DNA of 46,989 nucleotides from Candidatus Auribacterota bacterium (GTDB lineage: Bacteria > Auribacterota > Tritonobacteria > UBA1439), in NCBI GenBank assembly GCA_026392015.1, contig JAPLCW010000004.1, positions 1 through 46,989 of the forward strand. Reading direction: 5' to 3'. Below, in pieces: positions 1 to 8,461 of the stretch (positions are counted from its first letter, which is position 1; every line of letters begins with the position of its first letter). A program made the translations under genes and the position numbers. Below the pieces are notes generated by a model, which worked only from the letters and a program-made list of their open reading frames with translations, did not search any database and was not told where the DNA came from.

Positions 1-660
1 GCGGGAGGGGCGGATCAGCCCGACTTAAAACTGGACCATGAAAGAGCGAGCGCAATCAGAGTCTCCCTTGAAGAAGTCAATATGTGTGGCTGAGACCACG
101 TGCGAGACTTTGCGCAATTGCTGGGGATCCAACTGGCTGGATTGGCGATCCGCCCCTCCTTATTACATAACGGTGACATCGGGGGATGTCGATTTGTCCT
201 GCCCCTCACCCGACCCCGAAACAAACTGGGCGGAATCTCTTCGATTCCAAACCCGTGGCATGGATAGGGCGGCAAGAGGGCCTGATAGTATTTCCAGGAC
301 GCGGAGCATACTAATGCATGTTCCGCAATCATCCGGAGCAGTGGCAGTAATGGCTAATCGGATGATAGAGCCTCGATAAGGGTTTGGAGCGGGACATCTC
401 CCGCAGCCAGCGTAGCCCGGGAAATTAAGTCAGGACGTTCGCATCTTCGTCGGTGTCGCCGGGGAATAAACAAAGGGGAAACACCGCTTCTCCTCGGTAG
501 AGGATTTTGTCATTTTTTTATTGCAGGCGGAGGCCTTATAAGGGTTTTGATTCGACCGCCAGTGGCTGGTTTTGAATCGACCGGTGACAGCTGTCTCATC
601 TCCTTGCATTCCAAAAGATTGCTTCGTCGCTTCGCTCCTCGCAATGACATTGTAAAGCTA
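1..660. other. non-coding stretch at window start
   Basis: No credible gene is seen. The open frames on both strands have low-complexity, Arg/Pro/Ser-rich translations typical of repeat DNA, and neither has a Shine-Dalgarno. An imperfect direct repeat with the core TTTTGATTCGACCG / TTTTGAATCGACCG sits at about 543-584. The left part has degraded hairpin-like blocks around 150-300. Confidence 0.6.
617..650. repeat. dispersed intergenic repeat, GATTGCTTCGTCGCTTCG type
   Basis: The sequence GATTGCTTCGTCGCTTCG, continuing as CTCCTCGCAATGACAT, matches a repeat motif I know from many environmental bacterial genomes. Only one copy was seen in this window, so its identity rests on recognition and not on internal copies. 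Confidence 0.45.
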
Positions 661-685
661 TTTATGGCACACGACACTAGTTACC

Positions 686-833
686 TAGACGTACGTAATT
701 AACTGGCGACAAACATGATAGAAATAAAATAGGGGTGTAGACCAAGATGATAGAAGGAAAATATTCCCACAAGTCTTGACGGAATATTCGTGATATACCT
801 ATTTGCACGCCAAGTAATTGCATACAACGTCTA
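686..833. repeat. palindromic element A with TAGACGT ends
   Basis: This 148-bp block starts with TAGACGTACGTAATTAACT and ends with the reverse complement of TAGACGTTGTATGCAATTACT, so the ends are imperfect inverted repeats of about 20 bp. The 13-bp end CATACAACGTCTA at 821-833 is exactly complementary to the start of element B at 845-857 across an 11-nt spacer. There is no coding potential. It looks like a MITE or REP-like element and is related to element B. Confidence 0.6.
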
Positions 834-844
834 CAGGACGTTGA

Positions 845-963
845 TAGACGTTGTATGTAACTAACTCGCAGTGAAAATGATAGATAATTAATTGTCCCGC
901 AAATATTGACGGGCAAATTTTTATATACCAACTTGCCCGCTAGGCAGTTAGCTACAACGTCTA
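845..963. repeat. palindromic element B with TAGACGTTGTA ends
   Basis: This 119-bp block starts TAGACGTTGTATGTAACT and ends AGTTAGCTACAACGTCTA, giving about 17-bp terminal inverted repeats. Its right end reaches 963. On the minus strand the TAG of that end is the stop codon of the amidohydrolase, so the gene terminates on the first base of the element. An internal CCCG/CGGG hairpin lies near 896-913. Confidence 0.65.
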
Positions 964-2163
964 CAATGTGATATCGCGGCCGTTTTTTATAACATAGAGT
1001 GGGGCTTCGTGGTTCCAGATCGCTTCCCAGACCGAATCCGCGTTCAGGACGACTAGGTCGGCCTTGTTTCCTTCCTTGAGGCCATACTCCTTGATACCCA
1101 TCGCCTGGGCCGCCCGGGTGGTGATGAGATCGTAGAGAATTTCCATGTCTTGAACGGTGATCATCCACATAAGGTGCGCCGCGAGGAAGGCCACTTCCAG
1201 CATGTTGTTCCGGCCGAACGGATAGTATGCGTCCGCGATATCGTCCTGGCCGAGTGCGATTCCCACACCGGCATTGTAGAGATCGCGCACCCTTGCGTGA
1301 AGGGGGCCGGTCTGGGGATCGCTCACAACACCGACCCGCGCCTTCTTGAGCAGCGCCTCGATCTTCCTGTAGTAGGGCTCCGGATAGAGCGCCATGGCTC
1401 GCGCGTGCTGGGCGGTGACGCGGCCCTCCCAGCCGATCTCCAATGTCTTAAGAATCAGCTTTTCGAGCGTGCGGAGGCCTGGATCACCGGCATCGTCCAC
1501 GAGCATAGAGACATCCTTATTGTACCGCTTCGCGAGCGCGAACATCGCATCCACGTGCTTCTGAGAATCCGCATCCGTATACTCAATCCAGGGGATGCCG
1601 CCGACGACATCCGCCCCCATGTCGAGGGCCTTTTCGACCCACTGATCAGCGCCGGGGTCTCGCACCACACCATCTTGAGGAAATGCGACGACCTGGATCT
1701 CAACCTGATCCTTGAACTCCTCTCTCGCCCTGAGGAGCGCCTTGACACCCTCGAGCTTCGCCTTCGTATCCGTGTCCGCGAAGGCGCGGATGTGCGTGTT
1801 GCCGAACTTGATCGCGAGCCTCATGGCCTTTCGCACATTCTCGATGATCCATTTCTCATTGTAGTGCGCCTTCACCTTCGCCGCCTGCTCGATGGCGGTC
1901 ATTGCCCCGCCCATCGATCCGGTCGTGTACGAGCTGAGTGCGTCCATGCCCACCATTGATAATGTGTACACCTTGCAGAGATGAAGATGTCCGTTGATAA
2001 ACGATTCGGTGACGAGCTTGCCGCCCGCGTCAATTTTCTTCTTTGCGTCGCTCCCGAGCTTCTGGCCGATCTTCAGGATCCGCCCGTCCCTTATCCCGAT
2101 GTCCAGCGTCTTCCCTTTCGAAAACCTTGTGCGCGCATTCCTGACAAGCAAATCAAATTTCAT
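961..2163 (-). CDS. cytosine deaminase-like amidohydrolase, altered metal site
   Basis: A 400-aa member of the amidohydrolase superfamily, closest to the CodA/cytosine deaminase-like group that hydrolyses ring or amide C-N bonds at a metal centre. Visible motifs are the N-terminal GHLHL (His59, His61), THIRAF (about 123-128), AQH (His253), GQDD (307-308) and the C-terminal EGNKADLVVL beta-sandwich return. Relatives usually carry a metal-ligand His before MLVDD, but here the text is DVSMLVDDAGDPG with Ser219, and the usual GHDD is GQDD. The substrate is therefore unclear and activity may be changed or lost. A good Shine-Dalgarno (AAAGGGGAA) precedes the ATG at 2163. It is the only minus-strand gene, and its stop codon is supplied by palindromic element B. 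Confidence 0.85.
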   Translation of the reverse strand: MKFDLLVRNARTRFSKGKTLDIGIRDGRILKIGQKLGSDAKKKIDAGGKLVTESFINGHLHLCKVYTLSMVGMDALSSYTTGSMGGAMTAIEQAAKVKAHYNEKWIIENVRKAMRLAIKFGNTHIRAFADTDTKAKLEGVKALLRAREEFKDQVEIQVVAFPQDGVVRDPGADQWVEKALDMGADVVGGIPWIEYTDADSQKHVDAMFALAKRYNKDVSMLVDDAGDPGLRTLEKLILKTLEIGWEGRVTAQHARAMALYPEPYYRKIEALLKKARVGVVSDPQTGPLHARVRDLYNAGVGIALGQDDIADAYYPFGRNNMLEVAFLAAHLMWMITVQDMEILYDLITTRAAQAMGIKEYGLKEGNKADLVVLNADSVWEAIWNHEAPLYVIKNGRDITL

Positions 2164-2322
2164 CGTGTTCCCCTTTCTGTTCGATGACCAGGCTGCAAAA
2201 CATGTGTGGAGTGCCTCTTCACCCTATCCTCTTTCCTGAGGAGGAGACAGGGTGCTATTCTCCCATCACCAAAAGACTAACTCATTACAACAATAGTCCG
2301 TTTTAATAAACCGGAGGGGTGA

Positions 2323-2328
2323 TATAAT
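2323..2328 (+). promoter_or_regulatory. possible -10 box upstream of nadC
   Basis: A perfect TATAAT sits about 190 bp upstream of nadC in an AT-rich patch. No convincing -35 hexamer is present 16-18 bp upstream, so this is only a candidate. The rest of the 2164-2517 gap is repeat DNA. Confidence 0.3.
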
Positions 2329-2390
2329 ACTACATTTACGATTGTCACGGGAATATCTGAATTGAGGGCCGAATTGCCTCAGTCATACAG

Positions 2391-2480
2391 GGGTGATCAT
2401 TCCCGCCAAAGCGGGAATCAAGCGCAAGAGCCGGACTCCTGCTGGAGTTTACCCTCGTGAAAACGGGGGCAGGAGTGACA
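2391..2480. repeat. palindromic repeat, ATTCCCGC..GCGGGAAT family
   Basis: The block holds ATTCCCGCCAAAGCGGGAAT followed by an inverted second half with TCCTGC and GCAGGAGTGACA. It belongs to the widespread GTCATTCCCGCGAAAGCGGGAATCC type repeat. Two further copies lie at 29695-29756 and 31154-31214. Confidence 0.7.
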
Positions 2481-2517
2481 TGCTTCCCCTGAGACTGACC
2501 AATCACAGGATGATGAT

Positions 2518-3372
2518 ATGGTAAAAATAGATCCAGCAATAATAAGTGATGCGGTTGCCCGGGCATTGAAAGAGGACGTAGGCACAGAAGACGTCACAAC
2601 GCTTGCGGTTGTGCCGCCGAACGAGGCAGTGGAGGCGGCGATTGTGGCGAAGGAGGAATGTGTAGTCGCCGGGTTGCCAGTGGCCGATGCGGTATTCGCG
2701 CATCTCGACCCACGTGTGAAATTCGAAGCTCTCGTACGCGATGGCTCGGTAGTTTCTCGAGGCGAGCGAATGGCGCTCCTGCACGGATATGCGTCGCCCA
2801 TCCTCACGGGTGAACGGGTGGCCCTCAATTTTCTCCAGCACCTCTCGGGTATCGCAACTCTCACGAGGAAAGTTGTGGATCTGGTGAAGGACACAGGTGC
2901 AACGATCTTGGATACGCGCAAAACGATGCCCGGCCTCAGGTATTTGGAGAAATACGCGGTTGCCATGGGCGGCGGTACAAATCATCGCATGGGGCTTTTC
3001 GATCGCGTGCTCATTAAGGATAACCATCTTCGCATCCAGCTGCGGTATGGCGCAGACGCGATCGCACGGGCGGTTGCTCTCGTGAGAGAGAAGAGACCGG
3101 GAATGCCTATTGAAGTCGAGGCAGACAGCATCGAGGCAGTCGAAGCCGCCGTGGACGCCAAAGCGGACTGCATCCTTCTCGACAATATGACGGCAGACGA
3201 AATCAAGGAGGCAGTCGGACTGATCAACGGCCGCGCATCGATCGAAGCATCCGGAGGCATCACCCTGGAAAATGTGCGTGAGATTGCGCTCGCCGGCGCG
3301 CAGTTCATATCCATCGGCTGCTTGACTCATTCCGCGAAGGCCGCGGACATAAGCCTCGATATATTGACGTGA
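2518..3372 (+). CDS. nadC: nicotinate-nucleotide diphosphorylase (carboxylating)
   Basis: Quinolinate phosphoribosyltransferase, 284 aa, the usual family length. It joins quinolinate and PRPP to give nicotinate mononucleotide, CO2 and pyrophosphate in de novo NAD synthesis. Family marks in order are LKEDVGTEDVTT near the N-terminus, NFLQHLSGIAT, the DTRKTMPGLRYLEKYAV active-site segment with GGGTNHRMGLFD directly after, KDNH, EVEADS, LLDNM, and IEASGGI with the phosphate-binding SIGCLTHS at the C-terminus. The start is ATG at 2518 with a weak AGGATGAT ahead. birA follows 60 bp downstream in the same direction, suggesting a cofactor operon nadC-birA-coaX. No nadA or nadB is present in the window. 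Confidence 0.97.
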   Translation: MVKIDPAIISDAVARALKEDVGTEDVTTLAVVPPNEAVEAAIVAKEECVVAGLPVADAVFAHLDPRVKFEALVRDGSVVSRGERMALLHGYASPILTGERVALNFLQHLSGIATLTRKVVDLVKDTGATILDTRKTMPGLRYLEKYAVAMGGGTNHRMGLFDRVLIKDNHLRIQLRYGADAIARAVALVREKRPGMPIEVEADSIEAVEAAVDAKADCILLDNMTADEIKEAVGLINGRASIEASGGITLENVREIALAGAQFISIGCLTHSAKAADISLDILT

Positions 3373-3432
3373 GCCGGGCTGTATGATTCCATTTCCGGCA
3401 GCGAAGCCGAAGCACATAACGGTGCACACCGC

Positions 3433-4407
3433 ATGGAACTGAGCACAGAGGATCGCATCATTCATCGGCTGGTTGGCGCACAGGGGTTCATCTCGGGGGA
3501 GGAGATTGCGCATGATTTACGCATCTCTAGGACCGCTGTCTGGAACCATGTGGCGCACCTCAAGGAGACCGGATTTGAAATAGAATCCTTTCCTCACCTC
3601 GGTCACCGCCTTCTGACGCTGCCGGATAAACTCCTCCCCGCGCTCGTGTCGCATGACCTGAAAACCAGGCTCATGGGCCGCAGCATTATGTATTTCGAAG
3701 AGACAACCTCCACTAGCGACGAAGCGGACAGGCTGGCGAGGAAGGGAGAACGGGCGGGAAGCGTTGTTATCGCGGAGAAGCAGACATCCGGACGAGGGAG
3801 GATGGGGCGCGTGTGGGAATCCCCGGTGGGGAAAGGGGTGTATCTCTCGATCATTCTTCGCCCCGCACTGCCTCCGGCGAGGATCAGCTTCATAACGCTC
3901 TCTTCCGCGATTGCTGCGCGCAACGCGATTCAACAATGCGCGGGGCTTCGTGCATTTCTGAAATGGCCGAACGATCTGCTTATTTCAGGGAAAAAGGCGT
4001 GCGGGATATTGACAGAGATCAAAACTGAAGCGGATCGGATAGACTATGCTATTGTAGGCGTTGGAATGAATGTGAATCAGACCTTATTTCAGCTACAGGG
4101 GCTGCCGGAAGCCACATCACTGCGGGTGGAGACGGGTGTGGCCGTATCAAGGCTTGAGATCGCAAAAGCATTTCTCGAAGCGTTTGACCACACATACACG
4201 ATTTTAATGGAGGGGGGATATAAAGAAATAATTGATCTCTGGCTCGGCGCCTCTGAAACAATCGGCCGGCGGATTATTGTCCGGTCTCTTTCGGGCGAAA
4301 AATCAGAGGGCGTGGCCACCGGACTCGATGAAGATGGATGTCTGCTGCTCAGGCTTGATACCGGAATGACGAAACGGATTACCGGCGGCGACGTGCGTAT
4401 AGTGTGA
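3433..4407 (+). CDS. birA: biotin--[acetyl-CoA-carboxylase] ligase with repressor HTH
   Basis: Bifunctional BirA-type protein, 324 aa. An N-terminal winged helix-turn-helix (about 1-65, with GEEIAHDLRISRTAVWNHV) is followed by the biotin protein ligase catalytic domain. The ligase motifs are ETTSTSDEADRLA, the nucleotide loop GRGRMGRVWESPVGKGVYLS, KWPNDLLISGKKACGILTE and a C-terminal SH3-like domain (about 275-324). It activates biotin as biotinyl-AMP and transfers it to carboxylase carrier proteins. The HTH implies that it also regulates biotin genes, but no biotin operon is visible here. The ATG start lacks a strong Shine-Dalgarno, which is the main uncertainty. Confidence 0.96.
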   Translation: MELSTEDRIIHRLVGAQGFISGEEIAHDLRISRTAVWNHVAHLKETGFEIESFPHLGHRLLTLPDKLLPALVSHDLKTRLMGRSIMYFEETTSTSDEADRLARKGERAGSVVIAEKQTSGRGRMGRVWESPVGKGVYLSIILRPALPPARISFITLSSAIAARNAIQQCAGLRAFLKWPNDLLISGKKACGILTEIKTEADRIDYAIVGVGMNVNQTLFQLQGLPEATSLRVETGVAVSRLEIAKAFLEAFDHTYTILMEGGYKEIIDLWLGASETIGRRIIVRSLSGEKSEGVATGLDEDGCLLLRLDTGMTKRITGGDVRIV

Positions 4408-4480
4408 TTAGCAACTCATTAACTCCATAACGGGAACCTGCTCACGAGAGGATGGGCAGATGTGAGAAAGGCTCGAAAAT

Positions 4481-5260
4481 ATGTCAACCACTGAACGACA
4501 TTTCCTGGTGATCGATGTCGGAAATACCACCGCGCACTTCGGAATTTGCACCAGAGAGCGGGTTGTTGATCAATTTCGCGTGCCCAGTAATCCACGGGCA
4601 ATTCTCGGGGAAGGAATCAGAAGAGTGAAAAAGGTTTCTCGCGCGATTCACCTGATTCCGCGAGTACTGATTTCAAGCGTCGTTCCGCAAGTGAACCCCG
4701 CGCTGGCGCGCCTCTGTCGGGCAGCCGGTTTTCAGCCGCACTGGCTTGGCCATAGAACCGCAACAGGGTTACGGCTACTCTATAAAAAGCCTTCCGAGAT
4801 AGGGGCGGACAGAATCGCCAATGCGCTCGCGGCGAAAGAGATTTATGGGGCGCCCGCGATCGTTGTGGACATGGGGACCGCCATCACGTTCGATTGTCTA
4901 TCAAGATCGGGTGCGTATATGGGAGGAGTTATCGCGCCGGGGCTGAGGCTCTCATGTGAAGCCCTGGCGGAGAGAACGGGGCTTCTCCCCTTGGTGGATA
5001 TCAAAATTCCTCCAGGCTTCATGGGGAAGAGCACGATACACGCCATACAATCAGGCATCGTTCACGGGACCAGGGCGCTTATCGCCGGTATCATTGCGGG
5101 TCTGCGCCGCGAAATGGGGGGCAGACCGCGCGTGATCCTCACCGGAGGCCAGCTTGAGCTGATAGTGAGGGGCTGGCGCCACCCCGGAATCATCGATCCA
5201 TTCCTCACACTGCATGGGTTGCGTATTGCATACAATAAAACAGTAGTTAGTAGTGAGTAG
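4481..5260 (+). CDS. coaX: type III pantothenate kinase
   Basis: CoaX family, 259 aa. It phosphorylates pantothenate, the first step of CoA synthesis, and belongs to the ASKHA fold. Seen are the phosphate loop DVGNTTAHFG (about 11-20), the pantothenate and nucleotide segment EIGADRIANALAA, VVDMGTAITFDCL and GGVIAPGLRLS, followed by ILTGGQ near the end. A GAAAGG Shine-Dalgarno precedes the ATG. The last codons (VVSSE then TAG) are written in an intergenic inverted repeat that begins at 5241, so the C-terminal residues appear to be repeat-derived. The gene is third in the nadC-birA-coaX line. Confidence 0.96.
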   Translation: MSTTERHFLVIDVGNTTAHFGICTRERVVDQFRVPSNPRAILGEGIRRVKKVSRAIHLIPRVLISSVVPQVNPALARLCRAAGFQPHWLGHRTATGLRLLYKKPSEIGADRIANALAAKEIYGAPAIVVDMGTAITFDCLSRSGAYMGGVIAPGLRLSCEALAERTGLLPLVDIKIPPGFMGKSTIHAIQSGIVHGTRALIAGIIAGLRREMGGRPRVILTGGQLELIVRGWRHPGIIDPFLTLHGLRIAYNKTVVSSE

Positions 5261-5475
5261 CGAGTAGTTAGGGAAAGATAAATAAAGAAATGTAACAGAT
5301 TAGTGAATAGCAGATAGTCAGGGATGAGAGACAGCAGTAAGCTAGTGATCATTAGAGACAAGCCAAAATGAAAGGCGGTAGTATGGGATAGTAGCCTGAT
5401 GAGAGGGAGAACATGAGATCATAACATCTGTTATTGTTGTTCCCTAACTACTCGCGACTAACTACTATCTACTAT
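5241..5475. repeat. long inverted repeat between coaX and mnmA
   Basis: The left arm (5241-5274, with GAGTAGTTAGGGA) and right arm (5441-5475, TCCCTAACTACTC and onward) are inverted copies of about 34 bp enclosing roughly 165 bp of non-coding DNA. The arms are made of simple TAGTAG/ACTACT-like steps. The left arm includes the coaX stop codon, and the right arm ends four bases before the mnmA ATG, so the element fills the whole gap. Confidence 0.75.
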
Positions 5476-5479
5476 CTTC

Positions 5480-6523
5480 ATGAAGTTCATCGTCGGCATG
5501 TCGGGTGGTGTGGATAGCGCTGTGGCAGCGCTCCTGCTGAAAGAGCAGGGGCACCAGGTCACGGGTATAACGTTGAAGCTGTGGGCCGCAGGCCGCGGAG
5601 CCACCGTTGAATCTCAAAATATTAGATCAGCCCGGGCAGTATGCGAACAGATCCAGATCGAGCATCGGGTCATTGATGCGGAAGACGTGTTTCGAGACCG
5701 TATCATTTCATATTTCTGCCGCGAGTATCAGAGGGGGCGTACACCCAACCCCTGCATTGTGTGCAACCCGGAGATAAAATTCTCGACCCTGCTCCGGTAC
5801 GCCGATGAAATCGGAGCGGATTTAATCACGACGGGGCACTATGCAAGGCTTGAAAAAGGGGATGGAAGGATTCTCCTCATGCGCGGCGTGGATAGAAGCA
5901 AAGACCAGGCATACTTCCTCTACCGATTGACACAGCAGATTTTACGCAGAACGATTTTCCCGCTCGGCGAGCATCACAAAAGAGATGTGAGACGGATCGC
6001 CGCCACTCATGGCCTGACTGTTCAGGATCGTCCGGAGAGCCAGGAGATTTGTTTTATCCCGGACGATGATTACCGCTCCTTTCTCAGAGAGACTCTCGGC
6101 GATTCGATCACCCAGGGCGATATTATCGACGCGCGCGGCAACAGGATAGGGACGCATTCGGGAATAGAATTTTTCACCGTGGGGCAGAGGAGCGGGCTTT
6201 CGCTGAATTCGAAGACACGACAGTACGTGCTATCGATCGATTCCGAGCGGGATACCATCACCGTCGGAGGGATCGATGATCTCGCATTGCACGAGATGCG
6301 TGTGTCGGATATAAACTGGATCTCTTTTGATTCCCCGCCTGCTTCGTTCAGGGCTCTGGTGAAGATCCGCTATAATCATCCAGGGGTTATGAGTACGGTG
6401 GAGCCCGCGGCGGATTGCACGGCTCTGGTGAAATTTGATGCACCGCAAAAAGCCGTAACGCCGGGACAGGCCGCGGTCTTTTATGACGGCGATAGGGTCA
6501 TCGGAGGGGGATGGATTGATTAA
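5480..6523 (+). CDS. mnmA: tRNA-specific 2-thiouridylase
   Basis: MnmA (TrmU), 347 aa. It adds sulfur to U34 of tRNAs for Lys, Glu and Gln. The PP-loop GMSGGVDS is at 6-13. The catalytic Cys95 lies in PNPCIVCNPEIKF, and the second redox Cys191 lies in PESQEICFIPDDDY. The C-terminal beta-barrel follows, with FTVGQRSGL. An in-frame TAA lies 19 bp upstream of the ATG, so translation cannot begin earlier, and the preceding bases (CTACTATCTTC) contain no Shine-Dalgarno because repeat DNA abuts the start. Initiation may be leaderless or rely on another signal. Confidence 0.96.
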   Translation: MKFIVGMSGGVDSAVAALLLKEQGHQVTGITLKLWAAGRGATVESQNIRSARAVCEQIQIEHRVIDAEDVFRDRIISYFCREYQRGRTPNPCIVCNPEIKFSTLLRYADEIGADLITTGHYARLEKGDGRILLMRGVDRSKDQAYFLYRLTQQILRRTIFPLGEHHKRDVRRIAATHGLTVQDRPESQEICFIPDDDYRSFLRETLGDSITQGDIIDARGNRIGTHSGIEFFTVGQRSGLSLNSKTRQYVLSIDSERDTITVGGIDDLALHEMRVSDINWISFDSPPASFRALVKIRYNHPGVMSTVEPAADCTALVKFDAPQKAVTPGQAAVFYDGDRVIGGGWID

Positions 6524-6643
6524 ATTCAAAATCTAAAATTCAAACTCCCGCATAGCAGTAAGTATTAAGCCATAAGCTATAAGCAAAATGCTTATGGCTT
6601 ACAACTTAAGGCTGGTTTGGGATTTATTTTAGATTTTGAATTT
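6522..6643. repeat. nested palindrome between mnmA and HIT gene
   Basis: The outer arms AAATTCAAAATCTAAAATT (6522-6540) and ATTTTAGATTTTGAATTT (6626-6643) are complementary. Inside is a perfect 12-bp stem, TAAGCCATAAGC (6566-6577) with GCTTATGGCTTA (6590-6601) and a 12-nt loop. The whole could fold in RNA as a bidirectional terminator-like structure, but it lacks a clean U-run directly after the inner stem. Confidence 0.75.
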
Positions 6644-6698
6644 TGCTTTTTTAATTTATTGGATCAGCGGCCAGGGGGTAGACCTGGAAGGAGGTAAA

Positions 6699-7043
6699 AT
6701 GTCTGAGTGCATATTTTGTAAAATTGCGAGCAAGGAAATGAAAAGCAGCATTGTCTATGAGGATGATGAGATTGTGGCATTCAAAGACATCGAGCCCAAG
6801 GCCCCGGTGCATCTGCTCATCATACCGAAGAAGCATATCAGTGGATTGACGGAGTTGGGCAAGGCGGACGAGCTTTTAATCGGCAGGATTGTGGGCTTGT
6901 CAAAGACGCTCGCCGAGCAATTTTCTTTCTCACAATGCGGATTCAGGCTTGTGGCCAACTCAGGGCCTGATGCGGGGCAGGCGGTTGAGCATATTCATTT
7001 TCATCTCCTGGGAGGGCGAAAATTTGGTTGGCCGCCGGGGTGA
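6699..7043 (+). CDS. HIT family nucleotide-binding protein (HINT-like)
   Basis: Histidine-triad protein, 114 aa from the ATG at 6699. The open frame extends further upstream, but a textbook GGAAGGAGGTAAA directly before 6699 fixes the start, and the N-terminal SECIFCKIASKEM is the family beginning. The HIT motif HIHFHLLGG sits at the C-terminus. These dimeric proteins bind nucleotides and cleave purine phosphoramidates such as AMP-lysine; the exact substrate cannot be read from sequence. It stands alone between two repeat-filled gaps. Confidence 0.95.
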   Translation: MSECIFCKIASKEMKSSIVYEDDEIVAFKDIEPKAPVHLLIIPKKHISGLTELGKADELLIGRIVGLSKTLAEQFSFSQCGFRLVANSGPDAGQAVEHIHFHLLGGRKFGWPPG

Positions 7044-7185
7044 TAGTGAAAAAACGAGACGGCGAATGGGCGAAACGGCGAGAGGGCGAGAAGGAAAAGG
7101 GTGTAACGGTATAAGGAGAGACGGCGAGTGAGGGAGCTGGCGAGGGGGCGAGAAACGAAGCGGAACAACAATGACGGATGGGGCG

Positions 7186-7268
7186 GCGAGTTATCAACAG
7201 GCTTAGCCGAGACTTTCCCCCTGGGACACTGAGTCCCGCAGGGACGAATGTGACGTCTCGGCTACGGG
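7186..7268. repeat. inverted repeat copy 1 flanking pncC-thpR
   Basis: About 80 bp with core GCCGAGACTTTCCCC and the ending GACGTCTCGGC. It is repeated in inverted orientation at 8462-8544 with few mismatches, the two copies enclosing pncC and thpR. The core also has 8-bp inverted ends of its own (GCCGAGAC / GTCTCGGC). The sequence to its left (7044-7185) is low-complexity GGCGAGNGGG-type DNA without a gene. Confidence 0.75.
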
Positions 7269-7336
7269 GTGGGTAGAAATCCCCTTCTGTTATATATCGG
7301 ATTTCGAGTCAGACGGAACATTTGACATAATCTGCT

Positions 7337-7819
7337 ATGGCTGAAAGAGTTGAAAAGAAAGTCGGGTTGATGCTGCGAGAACGTAATCTAACCATTGCTA
7401 TTGCCGAGTCATGCACAGGCGGACTCCTTGGCCACATGGTCACACAGGTCCCCGGGAGCTCGGACTATTTTATGGGAGGAGTCATTGCCTACCATAACGA
7501 TGCGAAAATTAAACTCCTGGGGGTCAAAGGGATGACGATCAAAAGATATGGCGCGGTGAGCAGGCAGACAGCTATTGAGATGGCCGACGGCGCGTGTCGG
7601 ATATTCCGCGCCGACATCGCCCTCTCCACCACGGGAATCGCCGGGCCGGGCGGCGGAACAGTGGAAAAGCCCGTGGGGCTTGTCTATATCGGACTTGCCA
7701 CAATGCGGGGGAAAATGGTAAAAAAGCATCTGTTCAGCGGTAGCCGCCATAATATTAAAAAGAAGGCGGCATATGCAGCCCTTGTTACCCTGCAAGAATA
7801 TTTAGCGGTGATGAAATGA
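7337..7819 (+). CDS. pncC: nicotinamide-nucleotide amidase, CinA C-terminal type
   Basis: A stand-alone CinA C-terminal domain, 160 aa. Family members deamidate nicotinamide mononucleotide to nicotinate mononucleotide, recycling NAD breakdown product. Motifs are AESCTGGLLGHMVTQVPGSS (about 24-43), GAVSRQTAIEMA, and the loop TGIAGPGGGTVEKPVG. The N-terminal molybdopterin-binding-like domain of full CinA is absent. The stop overlaps the next gene (ATGA), so thpR is translationally coupled. No clear Shine-Dalgarno precedes the ATG. CinA homologues are often found next to recA, as here. Confidence 0.94.
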   Translation: MAERVEKKVGLMLRERNLTIAIAESCTGGLLGHMVTQVPGSSDYFMGGVIAYHNDAKIKLLGVKGMTIKRYGAVSRQTAIEMADGACRIFRADIALSTTGIAGPGGGTVEKPVGLVYIGLATMRGKMVKKHLFSGSRHNIKKKAAYAALVTLQEYLAVMK

Positions 7820-8379
7820 GCATACGCCTGTTCATAGCAATTGAGCTCCCTTCCGTGCAGAAGCAGCGTCTGGGGGATATTCAGAGCAAGCTGAAGCGAA
7901 AGGCGCCGGCAGTCAGGTGGGTAAATCCAAACAACATACATCTTACACTCAAATTCTTGGGGGATATGGAAGAAAATTCAGTGCCCGAAGTCGAAAAGAT
8001 TGTGGATGCCTGTGCGCGTGAGAGCCGTCCATGCTCCATACGCTTGTGCGGAGTGGGAGCCTTTCCCAATATTCACAGTCCGAGGGTGATCTGGGTTGGC
8101 ATAAAGGATGATAGCGGCACCCTAAAGAGCCTCGCGCAAAAATTGGAGAGCCTGCTGACGAAGCTCGGCGTCGAAGAAGACGGACGCCCCTACAGCCCCC
8201 ATCTCACGCTCGGCAGAGTTAAGGAAAAGATCCGGGGGATGTCATGTGCCGATGCCCTCTCACCCCTCAAGGACGAGGAAGCGGGTGAGGTTATGGTGGA
8301 AGAAATCTCTCTCATCCGAAGCGATCTGACCCCTGATGGACCGATCTACACTACCCTCCATCAGGCAAGGTTGGGCTGA
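7816..8379 (+). CDS. thpR: RNA 2',3'-cyclic phosphodiesterase
   Basis: 2H phosphoesterase of the LigT/ThpR type, 187 aa. It opens 2',3'-cyclic phosphates on RNA and was named for reversible 2'-5' ligation of tRNA halves in vitro. Both catalytic HxT motifs are present: NIHLTLKFLG (about 41-50) and SPHLTLGRVK (about 132-141). The N-terminal RLFIAIELP is typical. The start codon overlaps the pncC stop by 4 bp. pncC (cinA)-thpR-recA-recX-alaS is a gene order known from other bacteria. Confidence 0.95.
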   Translation: MSIRLFIAIELPSVQKQRLGDIQSKLKRKAPAVRWVNPNNIHLTLKFLGDMEENSVPEVEKIVDACARESRPCSIRLCGVGAFPNIHSPRVIWVGIKDDSGTLKSLAQKLESLLTKLGVEEDGRPYSPHLTLGRVKEKIRGMSCADALSPLKDEEAGEVMVEEISLIRSDLTPDGPIYTTLHQARLG

Positions 8380-8461
8380 AGATGTTCATCGCGGACAGCC
8401 CTGATTTCATGCCCCCTTTCGGCAATGCCATCCCCCGTGATGTGACGTCGGTCCCACCGCG

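Noticed and set aside
677..1168. Minus-strand open frame covering elements A and B
   Set aside because: Runs through palindromic repeats and the amidohydrolase in another frame; no motif or ribosome site.
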